From: Candidatus Eubacterium faecigallinarum
GTDB lineage: Bacteria; Bacillota; Clostridia; Oscillospirales; Acutalibacteraceae
NCBI GenBank assembly: GCA_019115455.1
Contig: DXDN01000011.1
Location: 34,672-98,671, forward strand
Length of the DNA: 64,000 bases
Direction of reading: 5' to 3'
A model generated the notes under the pieces. The model made no database searches and was not told the DNA's origin. It saw only the letters and a program-made list of their open reading frames with translations. The first letter of the stretch is position 1; each line of letters opens with the position of its first letter. The position numbers and the translations under genes were made by a program. This document shows, in pieces, positions 8,918 through 18,856 of the stretch.

Positions 8918-11146
8918 ATGGAAGCTTGGAGAAATTTTAAAGAGGGCGTTTGGTGCGATGAAATCAATGTCAGCAATTTCATCAAATTGAATTATACAGC
9001 CTATGACGGAGATTCATCTTTCCTTGCAGGTCCGACAGAAAGAACAAAGGACGTTCTCGCTCAGGTTGAGGAGCTCCTTATTAAGGAGAATGAAAAAGGC
9101 GGAGTCCTTGACGTTGATACTGAAAAGGTTTTGTCAATTCTCTCACATGATCCGGGATATATCGACAAGGATAAGGACATCATTGTTGGTCTTCAGACAG
9201 ATGAGCCGCTTAAGAGAGGCGTATCACCGTTTGCAGGTTACAGAAATGCTGTTCAGGCTTGTCACGCATACGGCTATGAGATCTCAGACAAGATTAAGGA
9301 TGAGTTCACATACAGAACAACACATAACACCGGTGTTTTCCGTGTTTATACAGACACAATGAAAAAGGCACGTCATGCCGGTATCCTTACCGGTCTGCCG
9401 GACGCATATGCCCGCGGAAGAATCATCGGCGACTACAGACGTATCGCTCTTTACGGTATGGATTACCTTATTGAGCAGAAGAAACTTGATAAAAAGAGAA
9501 TCGGCGAAGCTGATGTTTTTGACGAGGAGACAATTCACCTTCTTGAGGACCTTTCAAAGCAGCTTGATTTCATGAATCAGCTCAAGGGTCTTGCTCTTGA
9601 TTACGGCTATGATATTTCAAAGCCTGCCACAACTGCAAAAGAAGCTATCCAGTGGCTGTATTTCGGCTACCTTGGAGCAATCAAGGAGCAGAACGGCGCC
9701 GCTAACTCAATCGGCAGAATCGCTGAATTCATCGACTGCTATATTGAGAGAGACCTTGCTGAGGGCACTCTCGACGAGCAGGGAGCACAGGAGCTCATCG
9801 ACGACCTTGTTCTTAAACTTCGTCTTGTACGTCATCTTCGTACACCTGAGTACAACGAGCTTTTCGCCGGCGATCCGGTTTGGGTTACACTTTCACTTGC
9901 AGGTGTAACAGGCGAGGGCAAGTCAATGTGTTCAAAGACTTCCTTCCGTGTTCTTCAGACTCTCTACAATCTCGGACCTTCAGCTGAGCCGAATATCACT
10001 GTTCTCTGGTCAGAGCACCTTCCCCAGGGCTTCAAGGATTTCTGCGCTGAGGTTTCTATCGACACTGATTCAATTCAGTACGAGAACGACGACGTTATGA
10101 GAAGAATGTACGGCGACGACTACGCTATCGCTTGTTGCGTATCAGCAATGAAGGAAGGCAAGCAGATGCAGTTCTTCGGCGCAAGATGTAACCTTGCAAA
10201 GGTTCTCCTTATGGCTCTTAACGGCGGTAAGGACGAAATCGAGGGTGTTCAGATTGCTCCTGAGGGAGAAGTTTATGAGGAAGAAGTCCTTGATTATGAC
10301 AAGGTTATGGCTTCCTACAAGAAGTATCTTTCATGGATGGCAAAACTCTATGTAAACACCATGAACGTTATCCACTATATGCACGATAAGTACGCTTACG
10401 AGAGACTTATGATGGGTCTTCACGATACAAACGTTGAAAGACTTATGGCATTCGGCGTATCAGGTATGTCCGTTGCTACAGACTCTCTTTCAGCTATCAA
10501 GTATGCAAAGGTAACTCCTATCAAGGACGAGCGCGGAATCATTACCGAGTTCAACGTTGAGGGTGAGTTCCCGAAATACGGTAACGACGACGACAGAGTT
10601 GACCTTATCGGCAAAGAGCTTATGGAATATTTCTATCACGAGCTTTGCAAGACTCCTGCTTACCGCGGAGCTAAGCACACTCTCTCAATTCTTACTATTA
10701 CATCAAACGTAATGTACGGTAAGAAGACAGGTTCAACTCCTGACGGACGTAAGGCAGGCGAGCCGTTTGCACCGGGTGCTAACCCAATGCACGGCAGAGA
10801 CAGCGAAGGCGCTCTTGCTTCACTTAACTCTGTTGCTAAGCTTGACTATGCTTGCTGCCAGGATGGTATCTCAAACACATTCTCAATCACACCTGATACT
10901 CTCGGTCACAGCAGACAGGAGCAGGTAGATCACCTTACAACAATGCTTGACGGTTACTTTGCTCAGGATGCTCATCATCTTAATGTAAACGTTCTTAACC
11001 GTGAAAAGCTTATTGCTGCAATGAATGATCCTACTCTTTATCCGTCACTTACAATCCGTGTAAGCGGTTACGCTGTAAACTTTAACAAGCTTACCCGTGA
11101 GAAGCAGGAAGAGGTTATCGCAAGAACATTCCATACTTCAATGTAA
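8918..11146 (+). CDS. pflB: Pyruvate formate-lyase (formate C-acetyltransferase)
   Basis: Glycyl-radical enzyme that cleaves pyruvate and CoA to acetyl-CoA and formate under anoxia. The 742-residue protein starts at ATG 8918 after TTAGGAGG. The adjacent catalytic cysteines are Cys406-Cys407 (ACCVSAM), and the radical-carrying glycine is Gly717 in RVSGYA near the C-terminus. Length and motifs are those of true PFL rather than a diol dehydratase or a choline lyase. The activating enzyme follows after a terminator-like hairpin. Oxygen would cleave the chain at the radical site. Confidence 0.97.
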   Translation: MEAWRNFKEGVWCDEINVSNFIKLNYTAYDGDSSFLAGPTERTKDVLAQVEELLIKENEKGGVLDVDTEKVLSILSHDPGYIDKDKDIIVGLQTDEPLKRGVSPFAGYRNAVQACHAYGYEISDKIKDEFTYRTTHNTGVFRVYTDTMKKARHAGILTGLPDAYARGRIIGDYRRIALYGMDYLIEQKKLDKKRIGEADVFDEETIHLLEDLSKQLDFMNQLKGLALDYGYDISKPATTAKEAIQWLYFGYLGAIKEQNGAANSIGRIAEFIDCYIERDLAEGTLDEQGAQELIDDLVLKLRLVRHLRTPEYNELFAGDPVWVTLSLAGVTGEGKSMCSKTSFRVLQTLYNLGPSAEPNITVLWSEHLPQGFKDFCAEVSIDTDSIQYENDDVMRRMYGDDYAIACCVSAMKEGKQMQFFGARCNLAKVLLMALNGGKDEIEGVQIAPEGEVYEEEVLDYDKVMASYKKYLSWMAKLYVNTMNVIHYMHDKYAYERLMMGLHDTNVERLMAFGVSGMSVATDSLSAIKYAKVTPIKDERGIITEFNVEGEFPKYGNDDDRVDLIGKELMEYFYHELCKTPAYRGAKHTLSILTITSNVMYGKKTGSTPDGRKAGEPFAPGANPMHGRDSEGALASLNSVAKLDYACCQDGISNTFSITPDTLGHSRQEQVDHLTTMLDGYFAQDAHHLNVNVLNREKLIAAMNDPTLYPSLTIRVSGYAVNFNKLTREKQEEVIARTFHTSM

Positions 11147-11168
11147 TTTGACGTATCAAAATTCAAAG

Positions 11169-11200
11169 CCCATTGAAAACGTTGTGTTTCAATGGGTTTT
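11169..11200 (+). terminator. Hairpin terminator between pflB and pflA
   Basis: CCCATTGAAA (11169-11178) pairs perfectly with TTTCAATGGG (11187-11196) and is followed by TTTT. The short T-tract may allow partial read-through into pflA. Confidence 0.75.
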
Positions 11201-11280
11201 GTGATATCCTTTTGTTGAGTAATATTGCTTTGACAAAAATTTTGAATGGCAAGCAATTAAAGTAAACAGGAGATGATTAT

Positions 11281-11994
11281 ATGGCTTTGACAGCTGATAT
11301 ACATTCTTTTGAATCAATGGCAGCGCTGGACGGCGACGGTATACGTTATGCAGTGTTTTTTACTGGCTGTCCTCTGAGATGCGCCTATTGCCATAATCCC
11401 GATACATGGCACAAATCAGGCAACGACTGGACAACGGATGCGCTTGTAAAAAAAATAAGACGCTATAAGCCTTATTTCAAAAACGGCGGTGGAGTAACCT
11501 TTTCAGGCGGCGAGCCGCTTCTTAACGCTGATTTTATTGTTGAAGCAGGTCAGCTGCTCAGGGAAGAGAATATCAATTACGCCATTGATACTTCCGGCAG
11601 TGTTCCTCTTACAGACAGTGTAAAAAAAGCGCTGGACGGAGCTGACCTTGTAATACTTGACTTAAAGTTTTACAACAGCGATGATTATGCAAAATATACC
11701 AAAGGCAAATTTGAGAATTTTATTGCCATAGGTAAATATTGCTCGGAAAATGGCATAAGACTCTGGCTTAGAACTGTGGTTGTGCCGAATATCAATGATA
11801 CCGAGGAGCATATTATAAAGTATGCCGAGTTTTCAAAGCAGTTTAAGTTTCAAAAGTATGAGCTGCTGGCGTTTCATACCATGGGATTTTTTAAATACGA
11901 TAATCTGAAAATAGAAAATCCTCTCAAGGGTACGCCGGCGCTTGATAAAGAGCGGCTTTCACAGCTTCAAAAAATACTGGATGATAATATTTAA
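11281..11994 (+). CDS. pflA: Pyruvate formate-lyase activating enzyme
   Basis: Radical SAM enzyme that abstracts hydrogen from the PFL glycine. The 237-residue protein starts at ATG 11281 after AACAGGAGATG. The cluster motif CPLRCAYCHNP lies near residues 31-41, in the canonical CxxxCxxC form, and the SAM-binding GGGVTFSGGEP segment lies near residue 71. No extra ferredoxin insert is present, which matches PFL-specific activases. It lies 134 bases behind pflB. Confidence 0.95.
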   Translation: MALTADIHSFESMAALDGDGIRYAVFFTGCPLRCAYCHNPDTWHKSGNDWTTDALVKKIRRYKPYFKNGGGVTFSGGEPLLNADFIVEAGQLLREENINYAIDTSGSVPLTDSVKKALDGADLVILDLKFYNSDDYAKYTKGKFENFIAIGKYCSENGIRLWLRTVVVPNINDTEEHIIKYAEFSKQFKFQKYELLAFHTMGFFKYDNLKIENPLKGTPALDKERLSQLQKILDDNI

Positions 11995-12000
11995 TGATAA

Positions 12001-12027
12001 AGGGCTGAATATATCAGCTCTTTTCTT
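12001..12027 (+). terminator. Terminator after pflA
   Basis: AGGGCTGA pairs with TCAGCTCT (one G-U pair), followed by TTTCTTTT. Confidence 0.7.
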
Positions 12028-12195
12028 TTGTTATAATGTAGCACGAGATTGACAAACTTTTCACAAGTGATAAAAATATTTTAAAAAATAGCACAAAAAA
12101 ATTGTTATTTTATTATCATTTTTATATCAAACAGAGAAATTGGCTAAAAGATGTTGAAATCAAGTGTAATTAATATTATTATATCTACGGTCAAA

Positions 12196-12213
12196 TTGTT
12201 AATAATTTAACAA
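12196..12213. promoter_or_regulatory. Rex-type operator upstream of adhE
   Basis: TTGTTAATAATTTAACAA is a complete inverted repeat of the form TTGTTAA-N4-TTAACAA, the known binding consensus of the NADH-sensing repressor Rex. It lies 54 bases before the adhE start, in a 270-base AT-rich gap. AdhE genes are classical Rex targets, so redox control is likely. The rex gene itself is not in this window. Confidence 0.8.
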
Positions 12214-12266
12214 TTTGCGTAAGCTGAAATTTTACTTCGGCAATATAGTTTATGGAGGTAAACAAA

Positions 12267-14864
12267 ATGGCAAGAGAAGTTATCGACAGCGTTGAAAAAC
12301 TTGAAGCAGAGCTTGCTAAGGTTAAAGCCGCTCAGAAAGAGTTTTCAACCTATACCCAGGAGCAGGTAGACAAAATTTTCCTGGCTGCCGCCAAAGCCGC
12401 TAATATGCAGAGAATTCCGCTGGCAAAAATGGCAGTAGAGGAAACAGGAATGGGCATAGTTGAGGATAAGGTTATTAAGAACCACTATGCTGCAGAGTAT
12501 ATCTATAATAAATATAAGAACACAAAGACATGCGGAGTTATTGAGGAGGACAAGGAATACGGCACTATGAGAATTGCCGAGCCTCTCGGTGTAATCGCAG
12601 CCGTTATCCCCACCACTAACCCCACATCCACCGCTATATTCAAAACCCTTATAGCTCTTAAGACAAGAAACGGAATCATCATTTCCCCTCATCCCAGAGC
12701 TAAGAAATCCACTACTGCCGCAGCTAAGGTAGTTCTTGACGCCGCTGTTGAGGCAGGTGCACCTGAGGGAATCATCTCTTGGATTGACGCTCCTTCACTT
12801 GATATGACAAATCTTCTTATGAAGGAAGCCGATATTATCCTTGCAACAGGCGGTCCCGGCATGGTAAAGGCAGCTTATTCCAGCGGTAAGCCCGCACTTG
12901 GCGTAGGCGCCGGAAATACACCTGCCATTATCGACGAAAGCGCTGATATAGTTAAGGCGGTTAATTCAATCATTCATTCAAAGACATTTGATAACGGTAT
13001 GATCTGCGCATCAGAGCAGTCATGTATTGTTGACAAGAAAATATATAAAGAAGTCCGCAAGGAGTTTGAGGACAGAGGATGCTATTTCTTAAAGGCTGAC
13101 GAGATTGACAAAGTCCGCAAGACCATCATCATCAACGGCGCTCTTAATGCTAAGATAGTAGGCCAGAAGCCTGTTACCATTGCTGCGCTTGCAGGTGTTA
13201 AAATCCCTGAGGAGACAAAGGTTCTCATCGGTGAGGTTGAGTCTGTTGATATCAGCGAGGAATTTGCTCACGAGAAGCTTTCTCCTGTACTTGCTATGTA
13301 TAAGAGCGAAGATTTCAGCGATGCTCTTAATAAGGCTGAGCAGCTTATCGCCGACGGCGGTTACGGTCATACATCATCAATTTATCTTAACGAAACAACA
13401 GAGAGAGAAAAGCTCAATGAATTTGCCGCCCGTATGAAGACCTGCCGTGTGCTTGTAAACACACCGTCATCCTTCGGCGGTATCGGCGACCTTTACAATT
13501 TCGACCTTGCACCGTCACTCACACTGGGCTGCGGCTCATGGGGCGGTAACTCTGTATCAGAAAACGTAGGTGTAAAGCACCTGCTTAATATCAAGACTGT
13601 TGCTGAAAGAAGGGAAAATATGCTTTGGTTCAGGGCTCCTGAAAAGGTTTACATTAAAAAAGGCTGTCTCCCCGTTGCTCTTGACGAGCTGGGCACAGTT
13701 CTTGGCAAGAAAAAGGTATTCATCGTAACTGACTCTTTCCTTTATAATAACGGCTACACCAAGCCGATTACTGACAAACTCGATTCTATGGGCATTGTTC
13801 ATTCAACATTCTTCAATGTTGCTCCGGACCCGACTCTTGCTTGTGCTAAAGAGGGTGTTGCTCAGATAAACGCTTTCCAGCCTGACTGCATTATCGCTGT
13901 GGGCGGTGGTTCTGCAATGGATGCGGCAAAGATTATGTGGGTTCTCTATGAGCATCCGGAAGTAGATTTCTTTGACCTTGCTATGAGATTTATGGATATC
14001 CGCAAGAGAGTTTACACATTCCCGAAGATGGGCGAAAAGGCATACTTTATCGCAATTCCTACCTCGGCAGGTACAGGCTCAGAGGTAACTCCGTTTGCCG
14101 TTATCACCGACGAGAAGTCAGGAACAAAGTATCCGCTTGCTGACTATCAGCTTATGCCTAATATGGCAATTGTTGACGCTGATTTCCATATGACAGCGCC
14201 TAAGGGACTTACCGCCGCTTCAGGTATCGACGCTGTTACTCACGCTCTTGAAGCGTATGCGTCAATGATGGCTACTGAATTCACCGACGGTCTTGCTATT
14301 GAGGCTCTCAAGAATATATTTGAATATCTCCCAAGAGCATATGACAACGGACCGAATGATCCTGTTGCAAGAGAGAAGATGGCAAATGCCGCCACAATGG
14401 CAGGTATGGCTTTCGCCAATGCATTCCTTGGCGTATGTCACTCAATGGCTCATAAGCTTGGTGCATTCCATCATCTTCCCCACGGTGTCGCTAATGCGCT
14501 TATGATTGACTACGTGCTTGAATTCAATGCCGCTGAAGCTCCTGCAAAGATGGGTACATTCAGCCAGTACGATCATCCTCATACCCTTGAGCGCTATGCC
14601 CAGGTTGCTGACGCTCTCGGCGTAAAGGGCAGAACCGACGAGGCTAAGCTCAAAGGACTCATCAAGAAGATCGATGAGCTCAAGGAATACTGCGGAATCA
14701 AGAAGACAATCAAGGATTACGGTGTTGACGAAAAGTACTTCCTTGATACTCTTGACGATATGGTTGAGCAGGCATTTGATGACCAGTGCACAGGCGCAAA
14801 TCCGAGATATCCGCTGATGAGCGAAATCAAGGATATGTATCTCAGAGCTTATTACGGCAAGTAA
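12267..14864 (+). CDS. adhE: Bifunctional acetaldehyde-CoA/alcohol dehydrogenase
   Basis: Reduces acetyl-CoA to acetaldehyde and then ethanol with NADH. The start is ATG 12267: GGAGGT at 12254-12259 sits seven bases upstream, whereas an earlier ATG at 12252 overlaps that site. The 865-residue protein has an N-terminal aldehyde dehydrogenase half with catalytic Cys247 (MICASEQS), and a linker near residue 440. The C-terminal half is an iron-dependent alcohol dehydrogenase with the GGGSAMDAAK NAD motif and the HxxxH-type iron ligands in MAHKLGAFHHLPHG. Such proteins assemble into spirosomes in related bacteria. Confidence 0.97.
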   Translation: MAREVIDSVEKLEAELAKVKAAQKEFSTYTQEQVDKIFLAAAKAANMQRIPLAKMAVEETGMGIVEDKVIKNHYAAEYIYNKYKNTKTCGVIEEDKEYGTMRIAEPLGVIAAVIPTTNPTSTAIFKTLIALKTRNGIIISPHPRAKKSTTAAAKVVLDAAVEAGAPEGIISWIDAPSLDMTNLLMKEADIILATGGPGMVKAAYSSGKPALGVGAGNTPAIIDESADIVKAVNSIIHSKTFDNGMICASEQSCIVDKKIYKEVRKEFEDRGCYFLKADEIDKVRKTIIINGALNAKIVGQKPVTIAALAGVKIPEETKVLIGEVESVDISEEFAHEKLSPVLAMYKSEDFSDALNKAEQLIADGGYGHTSSIYLNETTEREKLNEFAARMKTCRVLVNTPSSFGGIGDLYNFDLAPSLTLGCGSWGGNSVSENVGVKHLLNIKTVAERRENMLWFRAPEKVYIKKGCLPVALDELGTVLGKKKVFIVTDSFLYNNGYTKPITDKLDSMGIVHSTFFNVAPDPTLACAKEGVAQINAFQPDCIIAVGGGSAMDAAKIMWVLYEHPEVDFFDLAMRFMDIRKRVYTFPKMGEKAYFIAIPTSAGTGSEVTPFAVITDEKSGTKYPLADYQLMPNMAIVDADFHMTAPKGLTAASGIDAVTHALEAYASMMATEFTDGLAIEALKNIFEYLPRAYDNGPNDPVAREKMANAATMAGMAFANAFLGVCHSMAHKLGAFHHLPHGVANALMIDYVLEFNAAEAPAKMGTFSQYDHPHTLERYAQVADALGVKGRTDEAKLKGLIKKIDELKEYCGIKKTIKDYGVDEKYFLDTLDDMVEQAFDDQCTGANPRYPLMSEIKDMYLRAYYGK

Positions 14865-14873
14865 TCTGATGAC

Positions 14874-14902
14874 TTGAATATATTACGCTATTCAGGTATA
14901 AT
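14874..14902 (+). promoter_or_regulatory. Predicted promoter for the APH-like kinase
   Basis: TTGAAT at 14874-14879 and TATAAT at 14897-14902, 17-base spacer. Confidence 0.5.
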
Positions 14903-14919
14903 TAACAGGGGGTGTCATT

Positions 14920-15660
14920 ATGGCAACTATTAAAGAGAGAGAACATAAGAAATTTTACCGTGACGGCGACAAGCTCGTTAAGGAATTTGACGAAACCTTT
15001 ACAAAGGCAGAGGTTCTCAACGAGGCGCTGAACAATGCCAGAGTTGAGGAAACAGGACTTAAGATACCAAAGCTTCTTGATGTCAGAAAGACAGAGAACG
15101 GCTGGGCTATCACAAGAGAGTTTATCGAAGGCAAAACCCTCTCAGAGCTTATGGAGGAAAATCCTCAGAAAGAGGACGAATATCTTGAGAAATTCGTTGA
15201 TATTCAGCTGGAGATTCACTCAAAGAGATCACCTCATCTTAACAAGATAAAGGATAAGATGCACGAGAAGATCAGCGCTTCAACATATGAGGCAACTGTT
15301 CGTTATGACCTTCATAACCGCCTTGAGGGAATGAAAAAGCATAATAAGGTTCTTCACGGTGACTATTGTCCGTCAAATATACTTGTTACCGATGACGGCG
15401 AGTATTATATAATCGACTGGTCCCACGCAACTCAGGGCAACGCTTCCGCCGATGCCGCAAGAACTTATCTTACCTTTAATCTTCAGGGTAAGAAGGAGCT
15501 TGCTGAGAAATATCTCAACCTTTTCTGCAAAAAGGCTGATATTCCTAAGCAGCTTGTTCAGCAGTGGATGCCGATTGTTGCTTGCTCTGAAAGTGTAAAG
15601 AACATTCCGGGCGAAAGAGAACTTCTTGATTCCTGGGTAAATGTTTTCGATTTTCAGTAA
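14920..15660 (+). CDS. APH/choline kinase-fold phosphotransferase (TIGR02172-like)
   Basis: A 246-residue soluble protein starting at ATG 14920 after AGGGGGTG. The kinase core is visible: HGDYCPSNILV carries the catalytic Asp and Asn of the aminoglycoside-phosphotransferase fold, and IIDWSHA is the metal-binding DxD/DFG equivalent. The N-terminal half has the REFIEGKTLSEL hinge segment. It resembles the TIGR02172 paralogue family common in gut Firmicutes and Fibrobacter. The substrate is unknown and there is no evidence that it gives drug resistance. Confidence 0.75.
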   Translation: MATIKEREHKKFYRDGDKLVKEFDETFTKAEVLNEALNNARVEETGLKIPKLLDVRKTENGWAITREFIEGKTLSELMEENPQKEDEYLEKFVDIQLEIHSKRSPHLNKIKDKMHEKISASTYEATVRYDLHNRLEGMKKHNKVLHGDYCPSNILVTDDGEYYIIDWSHATQGNASADAARTYLTFNLQGKKELAEKYLNLFCKKADIPKQLVQQWMPIVACSESVKNIPGERELLDSWVNVFDFQ

Positions 15661-15665
15661 ATTCA

Positions 15666-15695
15666 AAAACGCGCGTTTTAAACGCGCGTTTTTTA
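15666..15695. terminator. Bidirectional terminator between convergent genes
   Basis: AAACGCGCG and CGCGCGTTT arms form a near-perfect palindrome flanked by A and T tracts. It serves the kinase on the plus strand and the phosphatase-like gene on the minus strand. Confidence 0.85.
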
Positions 15696-16625
15696 TTTTG
15701 CCACATCGGCAAATATTATAAAGTGATCGCTCATTTCGCTCATAACCTGGTCTGATAAAATTGAATATCTTAAAATCTTGTCGTTACCCAGCAAAAAAAT
15801 ATGGTCAAAGGTCGGCCTGTCAACTTTTCTTGAATCACCCTGAGTTTTTGACTGGGCAATATATTTTGTGTCCTTGAGCGACTGGGCGATTTTGTTGTAT
15901 ACGGAGGGGGCAAGATACGGATTGTCGTATCCGCCGTTGTCCATAGCATTGAAATCTCCTGCGCAGTATACGCTGCAACCGTATTTTTCCCGAAGCATTT
16001 GGGCAATTTCAACCTGCTCCTGAGCCTGCGTCCTCATTATTTCCAACTCTTCTCTCTCTCTGCCGTCACGCAGCAGGTCAAAGTGGGTGGAGGTTACAAC
16101 GTATCGCGTTCCTGTTTTTTTGTTCTCAAAATATCCCCATACCACTCGCCTCAGCCTCGGGTCATCACCTTGGGTATATTCCTTCCTGCCACAGTCCAGC
16201 AGTGTGACTGTCTGCGTGTTGTAAAGCAGTCCTGTCATGTGATAGAGCAGTCCCGAGGAAACAGGATATACCAGCTTGTATTTTTCACAGTTTTTTGTAA
16301 TGCAGCAGTACCACTGATTGCTCATTTCCTGTATGGCTACTACGTCGGGATTGTAAGCGTCAAGTATCCCGAAGAAAATTTTTGCTCTTCCATGTGCGTC
16401 ACTGCCTCCCCAGCTGGCGTAATTTGCCAGAAGATTTGCGCTCATTATTCGTGCATATGCCGCCGAATCCCGCGACGTGTCAGCCTCTTCGACAGATTCG
16501 CCAAATCCGTCAGGCAGGCTGTAGTTGTCGCAATTGCCTCGTATATTTACCGTAACGATAAAGGTGACCATCCAAAATGAGAAAGCAAACAGCAGTATCA
16601 GCAGATATTTAACTGATTTTTTCAT
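15693..16625 (-). CDS. Secreted endonuclease/exonuclease/phosphatase-family protein
   Basis: A 310-residue protein with an N-terminal signal-anchor (about residues 8-28). The EEP fold follows: SANLLANY near residue 63, AIQEMS with the metal-binding Glu, TSTHFDLL, the GDFNAMD loop, and the C-terminal MSDHF catalytic His. Family members hydrolyse phosphodiesters in nucleic acids, inositol phosphates or sphingomyelin. The substrate cannot be chosen from sequence. The predicted extracytoplasmic location points to nutrient scavenging or envelope work. Confidence 0.8.
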   Translation of the reverse strand: MKKSVKYLLILLFAFSFWMVTFIVTVNIRGNCDNYSLPDGFGESVEEADTSRDSAAYARIMSANLLANYASWGGSDAHGRAKIFFGILDAYNPDVVAIQEMSNQWYCCITKNCEKYKLVYPVSSGLLYHMTGLLYNTQTVTLLDCGRKEYTQGDDPRLRRVVWGYFENKKTGTRYVVTSTHFDLLRDGREREELEIMRTQAQEQVEIAQMLREKYGCSVYCAGDFNAMDNGGYDNPYLAPSVYNKIAQSLKDTKYIAQSKTQGDSRKVDRPTFDHIFLLGNDKILRYSILSDQVMSEMSDHFIIFADVAK

Positions 16626-16791
16626 TGATACCCCTTAAATTTTTCGTCTGTTTTATTTTTTGCAGAGGTTGGTAAAAAATCAACATATTTAAAAATTTAA
16701 TTAAAAATTCATATTAAATGTTTGATTTCAAATCTTTACTAAATTGTGCCGCTGTGATAATATGAAATCAAGAAGAATTTGGGGTGAGGTT

Positions 16792-18168
16792 ATGAAATTT
16801 TACCAGATTACGGACATGCATTTTTATCCTGCGCGTGAAATGAAAGCCTGCGGCAGGGAATGGGAGCAGCGGGCTGCCTATGACCAGAAATGCCTTGCAC
16901 AGAGCGAGGCAATCGTTGACGCTGCCATTGATTTTTTTCTTGAAGATAAAGAAACAGATATTATACTGATAAGCGGAGATAACGTCAGCGACGGCGAAAG
17001 AGTAGGTCATTATGCCCTTCAAAAAAAGCTTCGCCGCCTCACAGCCGCCGGCAAAAGAGTTTTCCTCCTTACCGCTACCCATGACTTGCATCCTCAGCCA
17101 AAGGGCTATTCTGAGGAGAGGGGCGAATATGTAGCAGAAGGCTGTACGCGAAGTGAGCTGATTGAAATATACGGCGAGTTCGGATATAATGACGCCGTTG
17201 CCGTTCATCCCGATACTTTTTCCTATGTCGCCATGCTGGACGACCATACAAGACTGCTGGTTTTAAACGATGACGGTATAGGCTTTGAGGACGGCTTTCA
17301 CGGGTATTTTGATGATGAGCTTAATTGGATAAAACAGCAGCTTGAAGAGGGTAAATCAAAAGGGGATACCATGCTTGTAATGGGGCATCATCCGCTTCTT
17401 GCCCCCGGTCCTTTTTATTCTTATTACTGCAAGGATACTCAGATGTTGGGCGACTGCGATAAAATAGCAGAAATGTTTGCCGATTACGGAGTCAGATTTA
17501 TGTTCACAGGACATACTCATATGCAGAGCATAAACTATTTTGACACTCCAAAAGGTAACAGAATTTATGATATTAATACCGGAAGTCTTACCGCTTATCC
17601 CAGTCCCATAAGAAAAATGGAGTTGACGGATAATTCCTTAGTCGTCAGGACTCTTCATATATCCCATATCGATTATGACCTTAACGGTATGTCTTATATG
17701 ACGTTTAGCAGGGAGCATTTTGATTTTATGCTTAAGGATATTCTCTACAGCGCCGCCCATGATATAGACCGCTTCTGCGTTGTCTGTGAGTGCTTTAGTT
17801 TCCCATCTGAGAAAGCCAGAAAGCTTGCTGTACCGATTCAGATACTCGGTAAGATTTTAGATTCACTTACTTTTAAAAAAGCAGGCACGCTCCTTGGCTG
17901 TAAAAGCAAAATAGCCCCAAGAATGTATAATGTGCGGCTTGCCGATTTCTTAATTGAACTTGTGAGGAACATGTATGCCGGTGATGAGCCGTATGCACCG
18001 GGAACAGCGGAATATGATTCATTTATGGCTTTGTATCGCCGCATGGCTCCTCTGCTCCATAAATTGATCGGCTCTGACGAAATCGACAGCGCTATAGAAG
18101 GCTCGCTTTATAACGACGGTATACCCGATAATGACGCAGTTCTTCCTATATCTGAATATAAAGAATAG
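16792..18168 (+). CDS. Metallophosphoesterase (calcineurin-like)
   Basis: A 458-residue protein. ATG 16792 follows GGGTGAGG and begins MKFYQITDMHF; an earlier ATG-like frame at 16744 has no such site. The metal-binding series is visible: D-x-H in ITDMHF, GDNVSDGE, then ATHDLHP in place of the usual GNHD/E, GHHPLL, and GHTHMQS. The C-terminal 170 residues are helical and not assigned. No signal peptide is present, so a cytosolic enzyme is likely. The natural substrate is unknown. Confidence 0.82.
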   Translation: MKFYQITDMHFYPAREMKACGREWEQRAAYDQKCLAQSEAIVDAAIDFFLEDKETDIILISGDNVSDGERVGHYALQKKLRRLTAAGKRVFLLTATHDLHPQPKGYSEERGEYVAEGCTRSELIEIYGEFGYNDAVAVHPDTFSYVAMLDDHTRLLVLNDDGIGFEDGFHGYFDDELNWIKQQLEEGKSKGDTMLVMGHHPLLAPGPFYSYYCKDTQMLGDCDKIAEMFADYGVRFMFTGHTHMQSINYFDTPKGNRIYDINTGSLTAYPSPIRKMELTDNSLVVRTLHISHIDYDLNGMSYMTFSREHFDFMLKDILYSAAHDIDRFCVVCECFSFPSEKARKLAVPIQILGKILDSLTFKKAGTLLGCKSKIAPRMYNVRLADFLIELVRNMYAGDEPYAPGTAEYDSFMALYRRMAPLLHKLIGSDEIDSAIEGSLYNDGIPDNDAVLPISEYKE

Positions 18169-18218
18169 TGTTGACTCGCTTTGTTTGGTATGTTACCATA
18201 TGAAAAACAGGTGATTTT

Positions 18219-18308
18219 ATGAGTAATTCGATTAATAAAATGAACAGACAGATGTATCTTATGCACGGATTTCGCATGGGATTACTTTCTGCTGTTCATC
18301 TTTGGTGA
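18219..18308 (+). CDS. Possible 29-residue peptide
   Basis: Starts at ATG 18219 with CAGGTGAT just upstream and encodes MSNSINKMNRQMYLMHGFRM plus nine more residues. It lies in the 210-base gap between the phosphoesterase and the acetyltransferase. I do not recognise it; it could be chance or the truncated start of a former gene. Confidence 0.25.
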   Translation: MSNSINKMNRQMYLMHGFRMGLLSAVHLW

Positions 18309-18334
18309 TATAATAATATTTAATTTTAATTTTT

Positions 18335-18370
18335 ACCACTGATGAGCTGTTGTCAGTGGTATTTTTTATT
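18335..18370 (+). terminator. Hairpin terminator just before the GNAT gene
   Basis: ACCACTGA pairs with TCAGTGGT around a ten-base loop and is followed by ATTTTTTATTT. The GNAT start lies 13 bases behind the T-tract, so this may act as an attenuator for it. Confidence 0.65.
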
Positions 18371-18382
18371 TGGAGGCAGAAT

Positions 18383-18838
18383 ATGCTTGATACCTCAGTA
18401 ATAGAACAAATCAAAATTGATGATTACGATAAATGCTCAAATATCTGGAATATGAAAAAATGTCCCTTTACTGATGAATTTAGAGAGCAGATAAAAGAAG
18501 GCAATCGTTTAGTCTATATATACAAGATTGACGGTGAATTTATAGGCGAAGGGGATTTAGTAACAGGTATTAATGACAGTGATTATTTTATACCCGGCAA
18601 AAGAATTTATTTCTCCAGACTCATTGTTAAGAAAGAATTTCGTAATCACGGGATAGGGTCAGATATCTTGGATTATCTTATTGAAACAGCAAAGCAACTT
18701 GGGTATAACGAGGCTGCGCTTGGTGTAGATATTGTAAACAACAGCGCTATTCATATTTATCAAAAAAAGGGTTTTAAATGTATTGCTGAATGTGATGATG
18801 ATTACGGAAAATTCTATAAAATGTTAAAGACATTTTAG
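18383..18838 (+). CDS. GNAT-family N-acetyltransferase
   Basis: A 151-residue acetyl-CoA-dependent acetyltransferase. ATG 18383 has GGAGGC ten bases upstream; a longer frame from 18350 would run through the terminator hairpin and is rejected. The acetyl-CoA-binding motif A is visible as RLIVKKEFRNHGIGSDIL (V-x-x-x-x-R/N-x-G-I/x-G), followed by the GVDIVNNSAIHIYQKKGFK motif B segment. The acceptor substrate is unknown. Confidence 0.85.
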   Translation: MLDTSVIEQIKIDDYDKCSNIWNMKKCPFTDEFREQIKEGNRLVYIYKIDGEFIGEGDLVTGINDSDYFIPGKRIYFSRLIVKKEFRNHGIGSDILDYLIETAKQLGYNEAALGVDIVNNSAIHIYQKKGFKCIAECDDDYGKFYKMLKTF

Positions 18839-18856
18839 AAAAATAAGGAGAACGAA

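Noticed and set aside
12252..12266. Upstream ATG for adhE at 12252
   Set aside because: It overlaps the GGAGGT that serves the ATG at 12267, where the family N-terminus begins.
14920..15660. Aminoglycoside resistance gene
   Set aside because: Only the general kinase fold motifs are present; the protein fits the TIGR02172-like family of unknown substrate better than any resistance enzyme.
18350..18382. Extended start of the GNAT gene at 18350
   Set aside because: The added codons lie in the terminator hairpin and T-tract; GGAGGC serves ATG 18383.
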